Of a DNA stretch of 64,000 bases, positions 1 through 12,375 are shown in pieces; position 1 is the stretch's first letter, and every line of letters begins with the position of its first letter. The DNA lies in contig CM067592.1 of assembly GCA_034336665.1 (NCBI GenBank), forward strand, positions 41,715,735 to 41,779,734, read 5' to 3'. The translations under genes and the position numbers were made by a program. Below the pieces are notes generated by a model. It was not told where the DNA came from and made no database searches. It was given only the letters and a program-made list of their open reading frames with translations. The stretch comes from Luscinia megarhynchos. Its lineage: Eukaryota; Chordata; Aves; Passeriformes; Turdidae.

Positions 1-999
1 TTAGGTAGAAAAAAAATTATTAGGAAGAACGAGTGGATGAGGCTTTACAATGATGTGGGTCTTAGCCCCGAAAGACTTCAAATATCCTTATGTGTACAAG
101 AAAAAGAATACAAGCAGTACATAAGCAATCCAGATGGTTAATGGAGGACATCAATGCCACATTCCTGAGACATCTGTAAAGAAACCAACCATGGCAGGTG
201 CAGGGCTCCATCTCATATCCCAGACCAGGGAGGCTCTCTTTGGGCATGTGAAGGTGAAGGCAGCCTTGGCTGCAGGAACCATAACATGGTGGGGTTTAGA
301 ACCAGGAGACAAGAGAAGAAATGCTACAAAGGGTAAGATCCCACTCCTGAACAGCAGCAGAACATAATTTGACCTCTTAAAAAATATGCTTGGAAGAGTG
401 CAACAGGGTGACGCCCTGGGGGGAATAGAAGTCCAGGAAATCTGGTCAATATTCAAGGGTGGTGATGTCCAAGATCAAGCCCTCCCAAAGAGCAGGTATC
501 CAGGCAGAAATGTCAGAAAGCCTGTGAGTGTATGATATGTTCCAGGCCCATGAAGGAAAAGAATGTGATAAGGAGTAGCCAGAATGGATTCATAAGGAGG
601 AATCTTGCCTGACCAACCTGACAACTTTCTATGACCCTCTGTCTTATGAGGAAGGCCTGGAGCAGGCAGGCCTTGGGGAAATCTTATACACCCAGGGAGG
701 ATACAAAAAGGATGGAGCCAGGCTCTGCCCAGTGGTGCCCCATGACAGGAGAAAGGTAAAGGGCACTAACTGGAAGACAAGAAGTTCTGTAGAACAGTTG
801 AGAAACCCATTTTTACTGAGAGGATGACTGAACACTGATGCAGGTAGCCCAGAGACACGATGGAGTCTTCCCTCTTTGAGATCTTCAAAAGCCACCTGGT
901 CATGATCCTGTGTGAGCAATTCTAAGTCCATCTGGGCCAACACATGCAGGTTGGACCAGATGAGGTCCAAAATTCTCCTTTAATTGTAGCCCTTCTGAG
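1..999 (+). mobile_element. CR1 LINE fragment, internally deleted, cut by the window edge
   Basis: This is a degenerate copy of a CR1 non-LTR retrotransposon in forward orientation. Bases 130-540 read in broken frames as the ORF2 segment between endonuclease and reverse transcriptase, with a recognisable stretch around 190-330 (GAGLHLI, then EPGDKRRN). Near 560-640 it jumps to the start of the reverse transcriptase domain (SQNG, then CLTNL). A second jump at about 650 leads to the CR1 3' region, including GATGGAGCCAGGCTC near 711 and GGACCAGATGAGGTCC near 955. Most of the reverse transcriptase is missing. There is no terminal ATTCTATGA repeat; similarity to the copy at 28882-29640 stops at about 999. 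The family call rests on remembered CR1 wording, not on a search. Confidence 0.75.
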
Positions 1000-3900
1000 G
1001 TTGTCCACACATGTGGGTCTAAGAAATGGGCTTCTGTAGATGTTATGATAAAGAGAATATGTAGGAATATATTGGATTCTGATGAAATTATGGTTTTTTG
1101 CAGGTCAAGTGTTCCATTGGAGGGTGTCCAGATGTCCATTGGCACTTTTTCTAAGTGTATTATTATCTCCACACTCATGTTCCTGAATATTAGTGCTCTA
1201 CACGGGTTTTGCTGGCTATCCCCACGCTCAAGGGTGAATAAGTAGCAATATGGGCTGAACACAAATTAGTTGTGTAGACAAACCCTTGCACTGTGAGCAT
1301 GAAAAAACACTTCTACAAGCAAGTAATATTTGAAAATTGTTGTATCCTTACAAGGCAATATTTTTTAAATTGGATTCTGTTTGCCAGTGGAAAAATGAAA
1401 ATCACTAATGATGCAAAAAAGCAGGCAAGAAAAAAACAGGATAAAAAAAAATATTTTAAAGATTTATGTGACTGGAAGTAAAATCTAAAACCCTTCAGAC
1501 AGCTCACAGCTGGAATGGAAAAAGCACAAGTCCCTTCTGTTTTCAACACTATACATATTTATAAGCAAAACAAAAGAAGCATTGTTAGACTGTCTGATGA
1601 TGTAGGAGATTGACTGTCGTGGAGGCAGCAGAGCATTCTTTTGGTGACTTTTTTCAGTGCTAGTGAAATTATCTTTACCTAAGGCTGCAAATTAAGCTAC
1701 CCCAACACAGCAAAGGGGTAGAAAATGGGAATGAGACCTTTTGTCATTTGTCTGATATAGATTCTCTTACATTACCTCACTTCCTATGAATCCTGGAAGT
1801 GCTGATGCAGAATGGCACCTAGTGCTCCTCAAGGTTGGCAGCAATGTTTTGAAGTAGGAGATGGGACTCTCTAAACCATTCCAACTTTCCTTACAATTCT
1901 GTTTTCATGACATAGATAACTTTGTGAACTCTAATGAGTCTGTAGGAATGCTAATGCTTCATAGGTCTTTTTAATTTTAAGGATATGATATATGATTTCA
2001 AAGCAAGCCCCGACACCTGTGAGCTCTGAACAAATACAAGATTCCAATTATCTTTGTCATCAAATGGATACTCAGGAACAGTAAATTCACCTAGAGAAGG
2101 CAGGGTGAAAAATCAGCTTTGATTAATGATGACTTTTTCTTGTTCACATTGGTCTAGCCTTCTCAATTTGCAGTGTGTTTTTCAAAAAGCTAACCAGGGG
2201 AAAGAATACTATAGTTATCAGTGATACAGTGTTTTAGAAACTCAGACTCCAGTAGGAAAAAAAATATTACATATCAGTGTATTTTCCCTTATCCTGTTAA
2301 CTGAGTAAGATTAAAAAAAAATATTTTCTACAAGGAGAAAATGCAGCATATTGTACAAAGAAAGTAAAGCCCCAAAAAAAGTTCTTAAAACAAAGCATTA
2401 AAATGAGTCATTTAAGTACTAAGATGTTTGGTGTTATGGATAAAATTGTTGCCATTGCCAGGATGAAAAGAAAGATTCCTAAGAAAAATACTAGGGAAAT
2501 ACCTACTCATTTTGAAAGAACCTGTCTTAGTGTTCCAGTCCCCTTCTCCAATAAGTACATTTTTTCAATGTATGCACAATATTCTCATTGTCTTAATTAC
2601 CACTTTTGTCTCTTTGAATAATATGAAATGACAAGGGTGTATAATGCAGGATCCCTCTATCATTCATTTAGAAAAGGGGTTTTTTTGTGGTTTTTAAATG
2701 ATGGAATTTTTGAAGGAAAGTTTGGGGTTTTTCCCTCTGTTCTCCAGAGAAGAATGCAAAATACACTGATGGAGTCCTCTTTTAGAAGTACCAAACACTG
2801 GTTTTAACCATTGTCAGCTCTGCACTTGTGTAGAAAAGGACAGAATACTTGTAAGAGCTAATGCCGTAATTATAACAACCACCATGCAGAATCAGGAGTA
2901 TGCATGAAGATGCACAGAGAGAGGGCAGGTCCTCTTGACTTAGTTAACTATTTCTTTGCCATCCTAGTGCTCAGTTTCTAACAGGGAATGGTTAAACTGG
3001 GACTCTGTTTAGATTGGGGTAAAGAGAAGGAAAACTGGAGACATGATCTTTGCGTTTCTGTTCTTAAGTTCCTCAAAAATTAATTTTAAAATCAACATTT
3101 GAAACAAGCTCACTATGGACTTTGCTATAGAGATATAGAAAAATGGATGGAAGCTGTGATCTTTGACCTAGAATGTGAATACTGAGTTTTATTTGGATTA
3201 AGTCTCTTATACACATATTCTCCATGTGCTATTAAGCAAGGAACAGTTGGTGTCAAATAAGTTGCTTTTCATTCTTATTCAGAATACACTTCTTGGTCTG
3301 AACGTATTCATATAATTTAGTGCACTAACCATTTCCACAGTTCAGTAATTAAAATCTGAGCTTATCCTTTTAGTTTTTTCCACTACATTGTCATCCCTAG
3401 AATAGGACACATAACATAATTAATTAAAATATAATGGTTTGTTGCTTGGGAGTTTTGTGAGGGTACTTCAGGGTGTATAGTAAGAGTATCCTTATTATAA
3501 ACCACTTCATTTTTTCCATCTTAATACTTCCCCATTATTACCTCTAATAGGAATAAGAGCATAATACAGATGGCCCCGCGGACAAGCTAACAGAAACTGG
3601 AATAGAAGGCTGTTTCACCTGCTTGTGAGTTGCACAACTGTAAGCAGCCTTGCTGACGTTTTCTATAAGCCTACTATTCTGAGCATCATTTTATTGTTAA
3701 GCTTTATAAAGGGAAAATGTTACTGTTTTTGTTGTTATTGCAAAATTTTTTCTTTGGGTTTACGGGCAGAGACCTTAAAGAATGTTTTTCTCATATTAGT
3801 GGTGTGTATTTTGTTAGAGGCATTGATTATATATAACTAAATTAAGAGCTATGTTAAATAAGGTGAAACCTCTTAAAATCTGAATGTCAAGTTAAAGAGA

Positions 3901-6703
3901 AGTTCTAGACTTTGTGGGCAGAAGGTATATCAGAACTGGACACAGTCCAGGAATGGACCTCACCTCATTCCTTTATTGCTCCCATACTTATAATTTGCTT
4001 TTGAAACTCCTCTCTAAGCCTTCTAAACTAAAGTCATAATACATGCTATAAACAATTTTTAAAAAAAAATTTTTCTGTAAAACAGTCTGCCTGGAAAAGT
4101 GACTTTTTCAGTATTTTAGGTGTGTCTCCTCAATTATGTTATAGCATAACATATAATTCAAATTATAGTGGCCTACGCAAGACATCTGGATCCTACTTTA
4201 AAATAACCTGATTTAATAACTACTTCATTATTGCTCTGTAAGCTACACAGCCAGTCCAGCTGAACCAATGACTTGAATGTGGAATAAAAAATACGGAGAA
4301 GAAACTTTATTGAGAAGTTTGCAAATGAAGATCCACCTACAGAATTTTTTTTCAGGAAACAGTTCTAATAATTACATATATTATAAATGTTATAAACAAT
4401 CCCCAGGAAAACAAAAATAGAGGCTAAATGTCACAGTAAAAATTATTTATGGGAAATATGTGATACTCAGTAAGTGCAGTGTAACTGCAGGAATAATATT
4501 AAAATCAAATATATGTTCATCAAACCTCACTGCTACTTCATGTGCAGACATATTCTCCTAATCAAGAAATGCACAGTGCTAGTTTGAAAAAAACCAGCAA
4601 AATCTCTTTTTTTCATTCCTTTTAAACTATGGGACTTCACTGGTAAATGTCTGGGTGAACAATTTGTAGAGCTTTCAGTGTGAGTCCTTTTAATTAGAAC
4701 GGTTTTGTGATACTGTTGACAGCATAATATCTGCTCTTTGTCAAAGAGATTCCACTAATCTCTGAAATTAATAGATTTAACAAAGTTGTTAGATACAAGC
4801 ATATGTCAGGGAAGTTATTTAGCTGCTCTGAAATGCATGACTATGGGTTCTAGTAATTTAGATCTATGGCTCCATTAATTTTATTGCAGCCAATTATATA
4901 TTGTATCTAGTGGAGGTGGGTTTTTCAGATATCCCTTTATAATCATCAGGACTAACTCTACCCTGAGAGTTAATTTCCAGAATTAAATTGATCCAGAAAA
5001 ACAGTCCTTTCTGGCTGTAAGAGGAGTAAAGGAATGAAATGGTGCAGGCTGAAGCCAAAATTACGTAGGGATAGAAGAATTAAATCTGTTTTACTGTTTT
5101 TTTAAGAGAAATTGTTTTTTTAAAATGTTCTTTATTTCTGACAGAATAACTAGCAAGTGATTTAACAATCTATAATGATTAAGTTATTTAAACTGATCTT
5201 CTTTATAACAGACAGAAATCTTCTTTATAGGTCACAGATTACTAAGAATGGAGCTTAAATATAATGTGACACCAATCTTATTGTGAAAGGTCTTAAGAAC
5301 TATGCATCTACAGAAAAAACTTTCATCCACATTTCTTTTACTTTCATCTGGGATAACTTAGTACCAAAAAAAACTCAGGAAAAATGTATCAAATTATTTC
5401 CTGGGCATGTACAATAGTAAGAATTTTTTATGAATCATTCAACTCAGGTCATACCTATTATGTTAAATTTGAGACTGCAGAAGTAATTAGCCTTTCCTAT
5501 GATCAATTCAGATGAATTCTTTTGAAACTTTTAAGATAATTCATGCAAATTTCAGTATATATGTAAATGAAATTTGGATGAATCAACAAATCAAATGAAT
5601 AAGATGTGAGTGACAGCAATTCTGGCAAATTTCAATCAATTCTTGATTTCAGTCAAGAACTGATTGAAATAAAAAAATCTGTCTGCCTCTGTCATCATCT
5701 TTGTTACAGTATTTGGTTATTTGAATTTTTTTTCTATTATATGTTACAATATAGCATTTAAATATTTTCCGTGGCACAATGTCATCACATTTTCTTTGGG
5801 AGATTTTAGTCTACTCTTAATTGAATTTAAGTAGGTGTATTTGAGATAACCAATGGTACTTTTGGAGAGCTGCAGATGTGATGGCTTGGATCCAGCATCC
5901 CTTGAAGTAAATGGAAACACTTCAACTGATTTAATGGTCTTGGATTTGATCCAAGGTGCACTTTGACTTAATTGGACTATTCCTGGGAGTGAGTGCAGTA
6001 TCTACTTGAGAGCTCATATACAATGAGCATTTGTGAGACCTAATCCTTAGAAGTGAGCATCTGAGAGGCAAGAAGAATTGTTCTCATTATAAAAATGGTT
6101 AAAAACGAAAGAAATAAAAACTATGAAAATTTTGCCAAAGTACAAATGTAGCAGAATAACACAATAAAATAAAAAAATATACTTTTTCACAAGGTAATAC
6201 AAGCTTAACTCCCAAGGGATTGAAAAAATAGACCCAGAACTGGGCTGTATGACGTTGTAGCTAAAGACAGTAATTGATCTTATCATCAGGGTATATGAAA
6301 CACTGAAAATATGCCTTTGTATAATCTCAATCATAATGTGTTTGAGACTATTAATGTGAAGGTGTCTCTGTGTTTTTCCCAATTCCCTATCCACTGCAAA
6401 ACCACTCCCTACAAAAACCTACGAAACAACAAAACCACAAAAGTAGCTGAAATCCAAAAAAACTACAAAGCAACAACCAAAATCCCCCAACAAGATTATA
6501 AGGTGCTCATAGTAAGATAATCAGAGTTTTCTGTTTTCTCCTTCAAGGCATCACATGTATTAATTAGTGTTTCTAATAGTTCTGAAAAGGCCACATTCTG
6601 TCCTGTAACACAACAGTTGTTGAGAGCTGGTACTGAACGTGGATACCACTGGATTTCCAAATAACCAATATGCCTGAACCAAAGAGCACACTCGAAACCT
6701 CAC
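1000..6703. other. AT-rich non-coding stretch, no gene seen
   Basis: This is unique-looking AT-rich sequence with scattered A and T runs. The short open frames have no recognisable domain and no convincing splice context. The only local structure noted is the hairpin at 5630-5669. Confidence 0.6.
5630..5669. repeat. Short inverted repeat / hairpin
   Basis: The two 17-base arms, 5630-5646 and 5653-5669, match at 16 of 17 positions around a 6-base loop. The left arm is TTTCAATCAATTCTTGA. The stem is too short for a typical microRNA precursor, and no function is assigned. Confidence 0.7.
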
Positions 6704-6922
6704 TTGGCTGGGAGCTGGTTCATGGACACACAGCACTGTTCCACAGTGTGACCCTCACGTGCGGTCATGTCCCACTGCCTGGCTGGGAGCTGGTTCATGG
6801 ACACACAGCTCTGTTCCACGGTGTGACCCTCATGTGCAGTCATCTCCCACTGCCTGGCTGGGAGCTGGTTCATGGGCACACAGCTCTGTTCCACGGTGTG
6901 ACCCTCATGTGCAGTCATGTCC
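6704..6922. repeat. 75-bp minisatellite, three copies
   Basis: The phrase GGCTGGGAGCTGGTTCATGG starts at 6706, 6781 and 6856, giving an exact 75-bp period. The copies differ at only a few bases, and the third diverges after about 6922. Because 75 is a multiple of three, several frames stay open and mimic a protein with a 25-residue repeat. That looks like a consequence of the period, not evidence of a gene. Confidence 0.9.
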
Positions 6923-7039
6923 AGCTGCTCTGCTGCTGCTCTGCCCAAGTCACTCAGTCACCTCAGCTCAACTCTGCTGCCGCTGCTAGCTTACCATGAG
7001 AGGGGTGGCTGTCACACACCATACGTGTAGGTGTAGAAG

Positions 7040-7915
7040 TCATGGCCAGTCATGAACTCCCCAGAGGGAATTACCTTCAAAAACCCCCTGCATAACAAAA
7101 CCTGACTGCATTGGGTTTGCGTGGCAAGGTTTTGGTAGTGGGGGGCTTGCAGTCGCAGCTTCTGTGAGAAGCTGTGAGGAACTTCCCTCATGTCCAACAC
7201 AGCTGATCCACATCAGCTCCAGGACAGAGCCAACACCAGCCAAGGCTGAGGCCATTGGCCACAGTGGTATCACCTCTGGAATACCATATTCAAGAAGGAA
7301 AGCTCAGGACTATTTGCAGCCAGGTAAAGGAGGAGTGAGAACACATTAAAAAAGAGCCCTGCAAACATCAAGGCAGTGAAGAAGGGGCAGGGGGTGCTCT
7401 GGGTGCTGGACCAGAGGCTCCTCTGCAGACTATATTGAAGACCATGGCTAGGCAGCTGTGCCCTTGCAGCCTGTGGTGGAGCACAGTGGAGCAAAGATCC
7501 ATCTGCAGCCCACAGAGGGCCCCATGCTGGGGAAGGTGGATGTCTGAAGGAGGTTTTGAGCCTGCAGGCAGTTGATGGTGAAGCAAGCTTCTGTCAGGAT
7601 CTGTGAAACTGTGGAGAGAGCTTGCACTGCTGCAGGTTTAATGGCAGGACTTGTGACCGCACCCACTAGAACAGGTGACACATGCTAGAACAGTGTGTTC
7701 CTGAAGGACTGTGTCCCGTGGGAGGGGCCCACGCTGGAGCAGCTCATGAAGCACGGCAGTCCAAGGGAAAAACACATGTTGGAAAAGTTCACGTAGGCCT
7801 GCACCCCACGGGTTCCATGCTGGAACAAGGGAAGGGTTGAGGAGTCCTGTCTCTGAGGAGGAAGGAGCAGGAGACTGATAGCAGTCCCTGTGCTCTATCC
7901 TGTCCTTAGCTCAAC
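7040..7915 (+). mobile_element. Probable avian ERV LTR-like repeat
   Basis: This is a GC-richer block. It contains GCAAGGTTTTGGTAGTGGGG near 7122, GGCCATTGGCCACAG near 7250, and repeated phrases of the form CCCACGCTGGAGCAG near 7727 and in decayed form elsewhere. I associate this wording with a common passerine endogenous-retrovirus LTR, possibly ERVL-type. No target duplication or paired LTR was found, so both ends are approximate and orientation is a guess. It could be another interspersed repeat class. Confidence 0.4.
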
Positions 7916-10900
7916 CCTTTACCCCTTCATTGTATTTTCTCTTCCCTGTGCAGTTGAAGAGACGAGAAATGTTGGTGGCCACTTGGCTTTTGGACAGGAT
8001 CACTTCACCAAATTTGTACAACCTAAAAGTCTCTAGAAAACAACCATTAAAAAGCCACCCTCCTCTGTGACAATCTCTTATAACATGACTGTACCAGGTT
8101 GGGATGCAAAAATCTGCTGCATGAGACACAGAAACATCTGTTGGCTCCAGATGTATTCAGCCAAAATCCCAGCAAGTTGCACATAACACATGAATTGCAA
8201 CAAAACAGCAGAATTAGAAGTGCAAATATGTGTGTTTGAATGAAAAAGGGGGGTGGGGGGAGCGAAGGCAACTTTCAGAAAGAGAAATTGCATGTTTGAA
8301 CTGCAAACAAAGAAACTCAGAGCAAAATTACTCCTAACACAAGGTTTAAATTTTTTTTTTTGATTTTCCCCTGCCTACTTCCTTCTTCAATACGGTCTGT
8401 CTTTCCTACAGTGTTTTTAATGTTTCCCATTTTGAGAGGATCTCCCAGTTCTCTTTACTAATGTTACTTTATTTGTGTAAGTGTTTTTCACAGTCACAGT
8501 TTGTGGCTCTCCATTTATTTTACATTGTCTGTTCTATCAATTCGGACTTTGGAAGAAGTATGGTGAAATAAATCGCTGGAGAGGCATGTTGAGTTGTTAT
8601 TATCAGGTAACTCAGCTCTGTGCAGCATTGAACCAAAGTAGTTAGGTTAGAAGAAATCTGAATGTGTTACCTACACAGCCAGCCACCCCTGCAGCACCCC
8701 CTGGCTCCTGATCTGCTCTACAAGCTGATTGTATTTGTTATGTTATGGGTACATTTCCTCCCATATATGCAAATTCAAAAGGAAACTTTTCTCACCAAAA
8801 TCAAAATTACAATATAATCTAACAATGTTTTGCCACCCCTTTTCAAGACACACAGTGTTTTTCACAAGTCATATAATTAAAAATTAATTGGTGTCCAGCC
8901 ATCCCCTGCCAAAGATGCCAGTATCAAAGCAGTTACTATTTATACATCTCAGCAAACAAAGGAATTAGTGCTCATAGTCTCCACAGTTCTCTTATTCTAA
9001 TGGTTAAATAATTCCCTCCCTTTTTATGGTAATTAGTGCACATGTCAAGTCTTTCTCTTTTCAGTTGGTGGGTTTGTTGAGTCAGTGGTTGTGAGTCAGT
9101 GGTCATGATTTCCCCTTGACAGAATTACCTTTTACCAGGTTTCAGCACAGTTGCTGAGTTGTGTTTCCTTGTGGTGTGTAAATTCTGCATTTCTTTGTGT
9201 CTGTTATCAGTGATCCATTCTTCTCCTCAAGCTTTGTTAATCCCCCTCTAAGTCAGAGATAACACCTGGACAATAGTACCACCTTTATTTTATCTCAGGT
9301 CCAAGGTGTGGTGTCTTATTTTAGCATCCTAGTTCCAGGTATCTATGGAAGCATATATGGGGAGGGGGCGAGGGAGAAGGGAGCTTTAATGGTCATTGGT
9401 GGTCACAGAGGGCCTCTGTCCCATAAGCTGGAGTGATCTTTGTTTGATCAATGGTATGTCTGTGTGTGAGCAGCTGCTTCTTTACACATTTCACTTAAAT
9501 GGAAATTTTTGTCCAGATGAATTACCCAGGAGGTGCTAACCAGATCTTGCCTTTACCAGGCCTGGAAATGGCACCATCCTGTCACTCCCTACTGTGCTTA
9601 TCTCATGGCAAAGTTCTTCTGTGGCCCTTGAGAGAAGCAGCTGTGCTCTTTACATCCTTACATGGCCCTGATGCACAAAATGGTAGGTAAAGAGTTAAAT
9701 GTAGGACAAAATCACTGATCTCCTTATTACATGTTTTTTAATGCAGTACAGTTATATGCATAACAGGCTGAATGCTAGCACTGTTATCTCTAGAGTTCTT
9801 TATGTGTCTAGAGAATAGATGTTAGATGGTTGTATAGCAGCAACCAGCCATTTAAGTTTTCTACCCATAATTTACCTGTTGAACTTGCACACATTAAGAA
9901 TGCTGGCATGAAAAAATACTTTGGACAAGATTATTTAATACTTCTGGAAACCTTGAAATCTTGCTTCCACTATTATTCTTCTTGCTGTAGAAAGAAATAC
10001 ATGAAATTGATGAAATTTTAAGTTTGGAATGTATAACACCCACAATCTCTTCCCTGCTTTAGAAGTATCACAAGAAAAGTGATTACTGTAGCTATGGCCA
10101 TAAAGCATATAGACAAAGAGTCTGATGAGACCACCAGGCTTGAGCTCCTGGATATATCAGGCCAATATACCCAGGCAGACAGAATACTTCATTTATGCTA
10201 CAGCACCGTGCTGCAGCATAGCAAGTGGTATATGAGTATATGTATGTATATATCTCAAGTGGTTTGGTGACTTAAAAATGCTAGTTGGAAGGAAATAACA
10301 AGAAATATCAAGTGTCACAAATGCATAGCTGTGAAGGAAACTATTGGCAATGTCTGCCCCACAAGACTGGCAGCTGAGCTTCACTCAGAGCAGTAAAGGG
10401 AGCAAAACTCCTTAAGATCTCTGTCAGTCTACACAGAAGGATAGTCATTCTGCAACTAGTGTACATCCACCAGCTTTACTCAAACTAGGCACACTGCCAT
10501 GCAGTTATAAAAGTAAGGTGCCTGCAGTGTCTCTAACTTCTTTTAGTTCTGTGGCAGATATACGTTATTAATTTGCTATATACAAATCCCTATCTAAGCA
10601 ACCTACAGAATTTATTTAACTATCAAAACTTAGTAAGAAAAACACATACAGGTTCTGCAGCTCTGGAACAAGATTACTTCTTCTTTTCATACTCTCATAA
10701 ATATATTGCAGGCCCATGCATCACCTAAAAAGAGAGGGATCTTCAGCATACTCAGGTTCACCACAAAGGTACAAGACAGCACAGGTATTATTTAGTTCCA
10801 CCATTTCCCCAGGAGTCATGAATTCTCTGTGGACATAGAGTAAACTAGCTCTTAAAATGATAAATTGAGTGACTCAAAGGAATTGTCACTTCAAGTCCCT

Positions 10901-11804
10901 TCAACTATCTTATCTTCTAATTAAACTCGTCTAATTTCTCTGTTGAATTTGACTAAGCTCTAGAATTTGAAGTTGTCACATGAAAGAGGACAGAAATAGC
11001 CCTCATAAGTCTTTTCCAAGGATCTTGGCTGCAATAAACATTTATACCAGCTTGTAATAAAATTCTGTAATTTGATACAGTATGTCCATGTATCATCAGC
11101 ATCTAGTAATTGCTGCTACTTAAGCTCTGGTCTTGCAAATAGTTATGTTTTTACAATAGTGCTGTAAATTTTAGAAACACTAAGCTTATTTAATTAAATT
11201 ATACTATCCATATGACTGATTACCAAATTGGCATGTCAGCAAAGGAAAGCCAATACAGTAAAACTGCATTAAGGAAAATTCCTAATCCCTAAATCCCTCA
11301 TTAAACAATCTGTCTTTAACAAATAAGATTTTCCGTTTATATTCCTTGGAGTTTATACAGGTAAGTTTAATCAGAAGATCACCTTATCTTCTGAAGTACT
11401 TTGTAGGCAGTGATATTTTGTCACACATATTTTTGTGATGAAAATAAAATTTTGAGTGTGCTAGGTGAACAATCAACTGAATTAGCTTATAAAGATATAC
11501 AGAATATTCCTTAAAGTTGTCAAATACTAATTTATGAGAAAAACATTTTCTATTCCAACAGTTATATTAAAGCTTGATTAAAGGCTCGCTTGTACTTTGT
11601 TCTTGATATGAAAAAAGTGCAATCAATTTTTTATTTTTAAGAAAAAGGTAAATTCTTTCAGACAAGATGATTAATCACTCAAAACGCTAGGGAAAAAGTG
11701 TCATTTTCAGGCAAGACTGGATAGTTTACTACTAAGAAAATAGAAGTTTTTAAAGAAAAATTAATTAAAAGCAATCCAAAGACAAAGTAGTCCATTAAAC
11801 TGGC
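7916..11804. other. AT-rich non-coding stretch, no gene seen
   Basis: No exon, RNA gene or recognisable repeat could be supported. There are short poly-T and poly-G runs near 8250 and 8350. The short open frames have no domain signatures. Confidence 0.55.
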
Positions 11805-12375
11805 ATCCTGGCTGCATCTCAGAAGATGTGGACCTGGTATGTCTAGGGAGGTGATTCTCCTCCTCTAGTCTGCCTCCATGGATTCGCCCTGGGGTATTCC
11901 ACACAGCTCTGGGGTCTTGGCACAAGAAAAGCTTGCACCTACTAGGGTGAGTCTGAAAGAGGCTGTAAAGGCAAACAAGCCTGCAGCTCCTCTGCTGTGA
12001 TGGCAGGTTGATTTTGGGCTCTTCAGCCTGGGGTATGAAGGCTCAAGGACGACCTTAGCACAGACCGGTTTCTGAACAGGGCTTACAGAAAATAGCAAGA
12101 GTAAATTTTTGCATGGAAACTGATAAGCCTGGGGGAACATTTCAAACTAAAAAAGGAGATATTTAAGATTAGATATTAGGAAGAAATTCTTTTCTCATGG
12201 CATGGTGAGGCACTGGAACAGGTTGCCAGAGATGCTGTGGATGCCCATCCCTGGAAGTGTTCAAGGCTAGGTTTGACAAGGGCTCTGAGTAACCTGGTCT
12301 ACTGAGAGGTGTCCCTTCCACAAAGAGGGGCTGGAACTAGGTGATTTTTAAAGCCCCTTACAACCCAAGACTGAA
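11805..12375 (+). mobile_element. CR1 LINE 3' fragment
   Basis: The 3' part of a CR1 element in forward orientation. The best-preserved section is 12150-12360: TTAGATATTAGGAAGAAATT, then GGCACTGGAACAGGTTGCC, then GGATGCCCATCCCTGGAAG and CTGGAACTAGGTGATTTTTA, the standard order at a CR1 3' end. The upstream 11805-12100 portion is more decayed, but GGGAGGTGATTCTCCTCCTC and CAGCTCTGGGGTCTTGGCAC still fit the end of the CR1 reverse transcriptase region. The terminal short repeat is not preserved. Confidence 0.85.

Noticed and set aside
6670..6999. Protein with three 25-residue repeats
   Set aside because: Explained by a 75-bp minisatellite whose period is a multiple of three; several frames and both strands are open alike.
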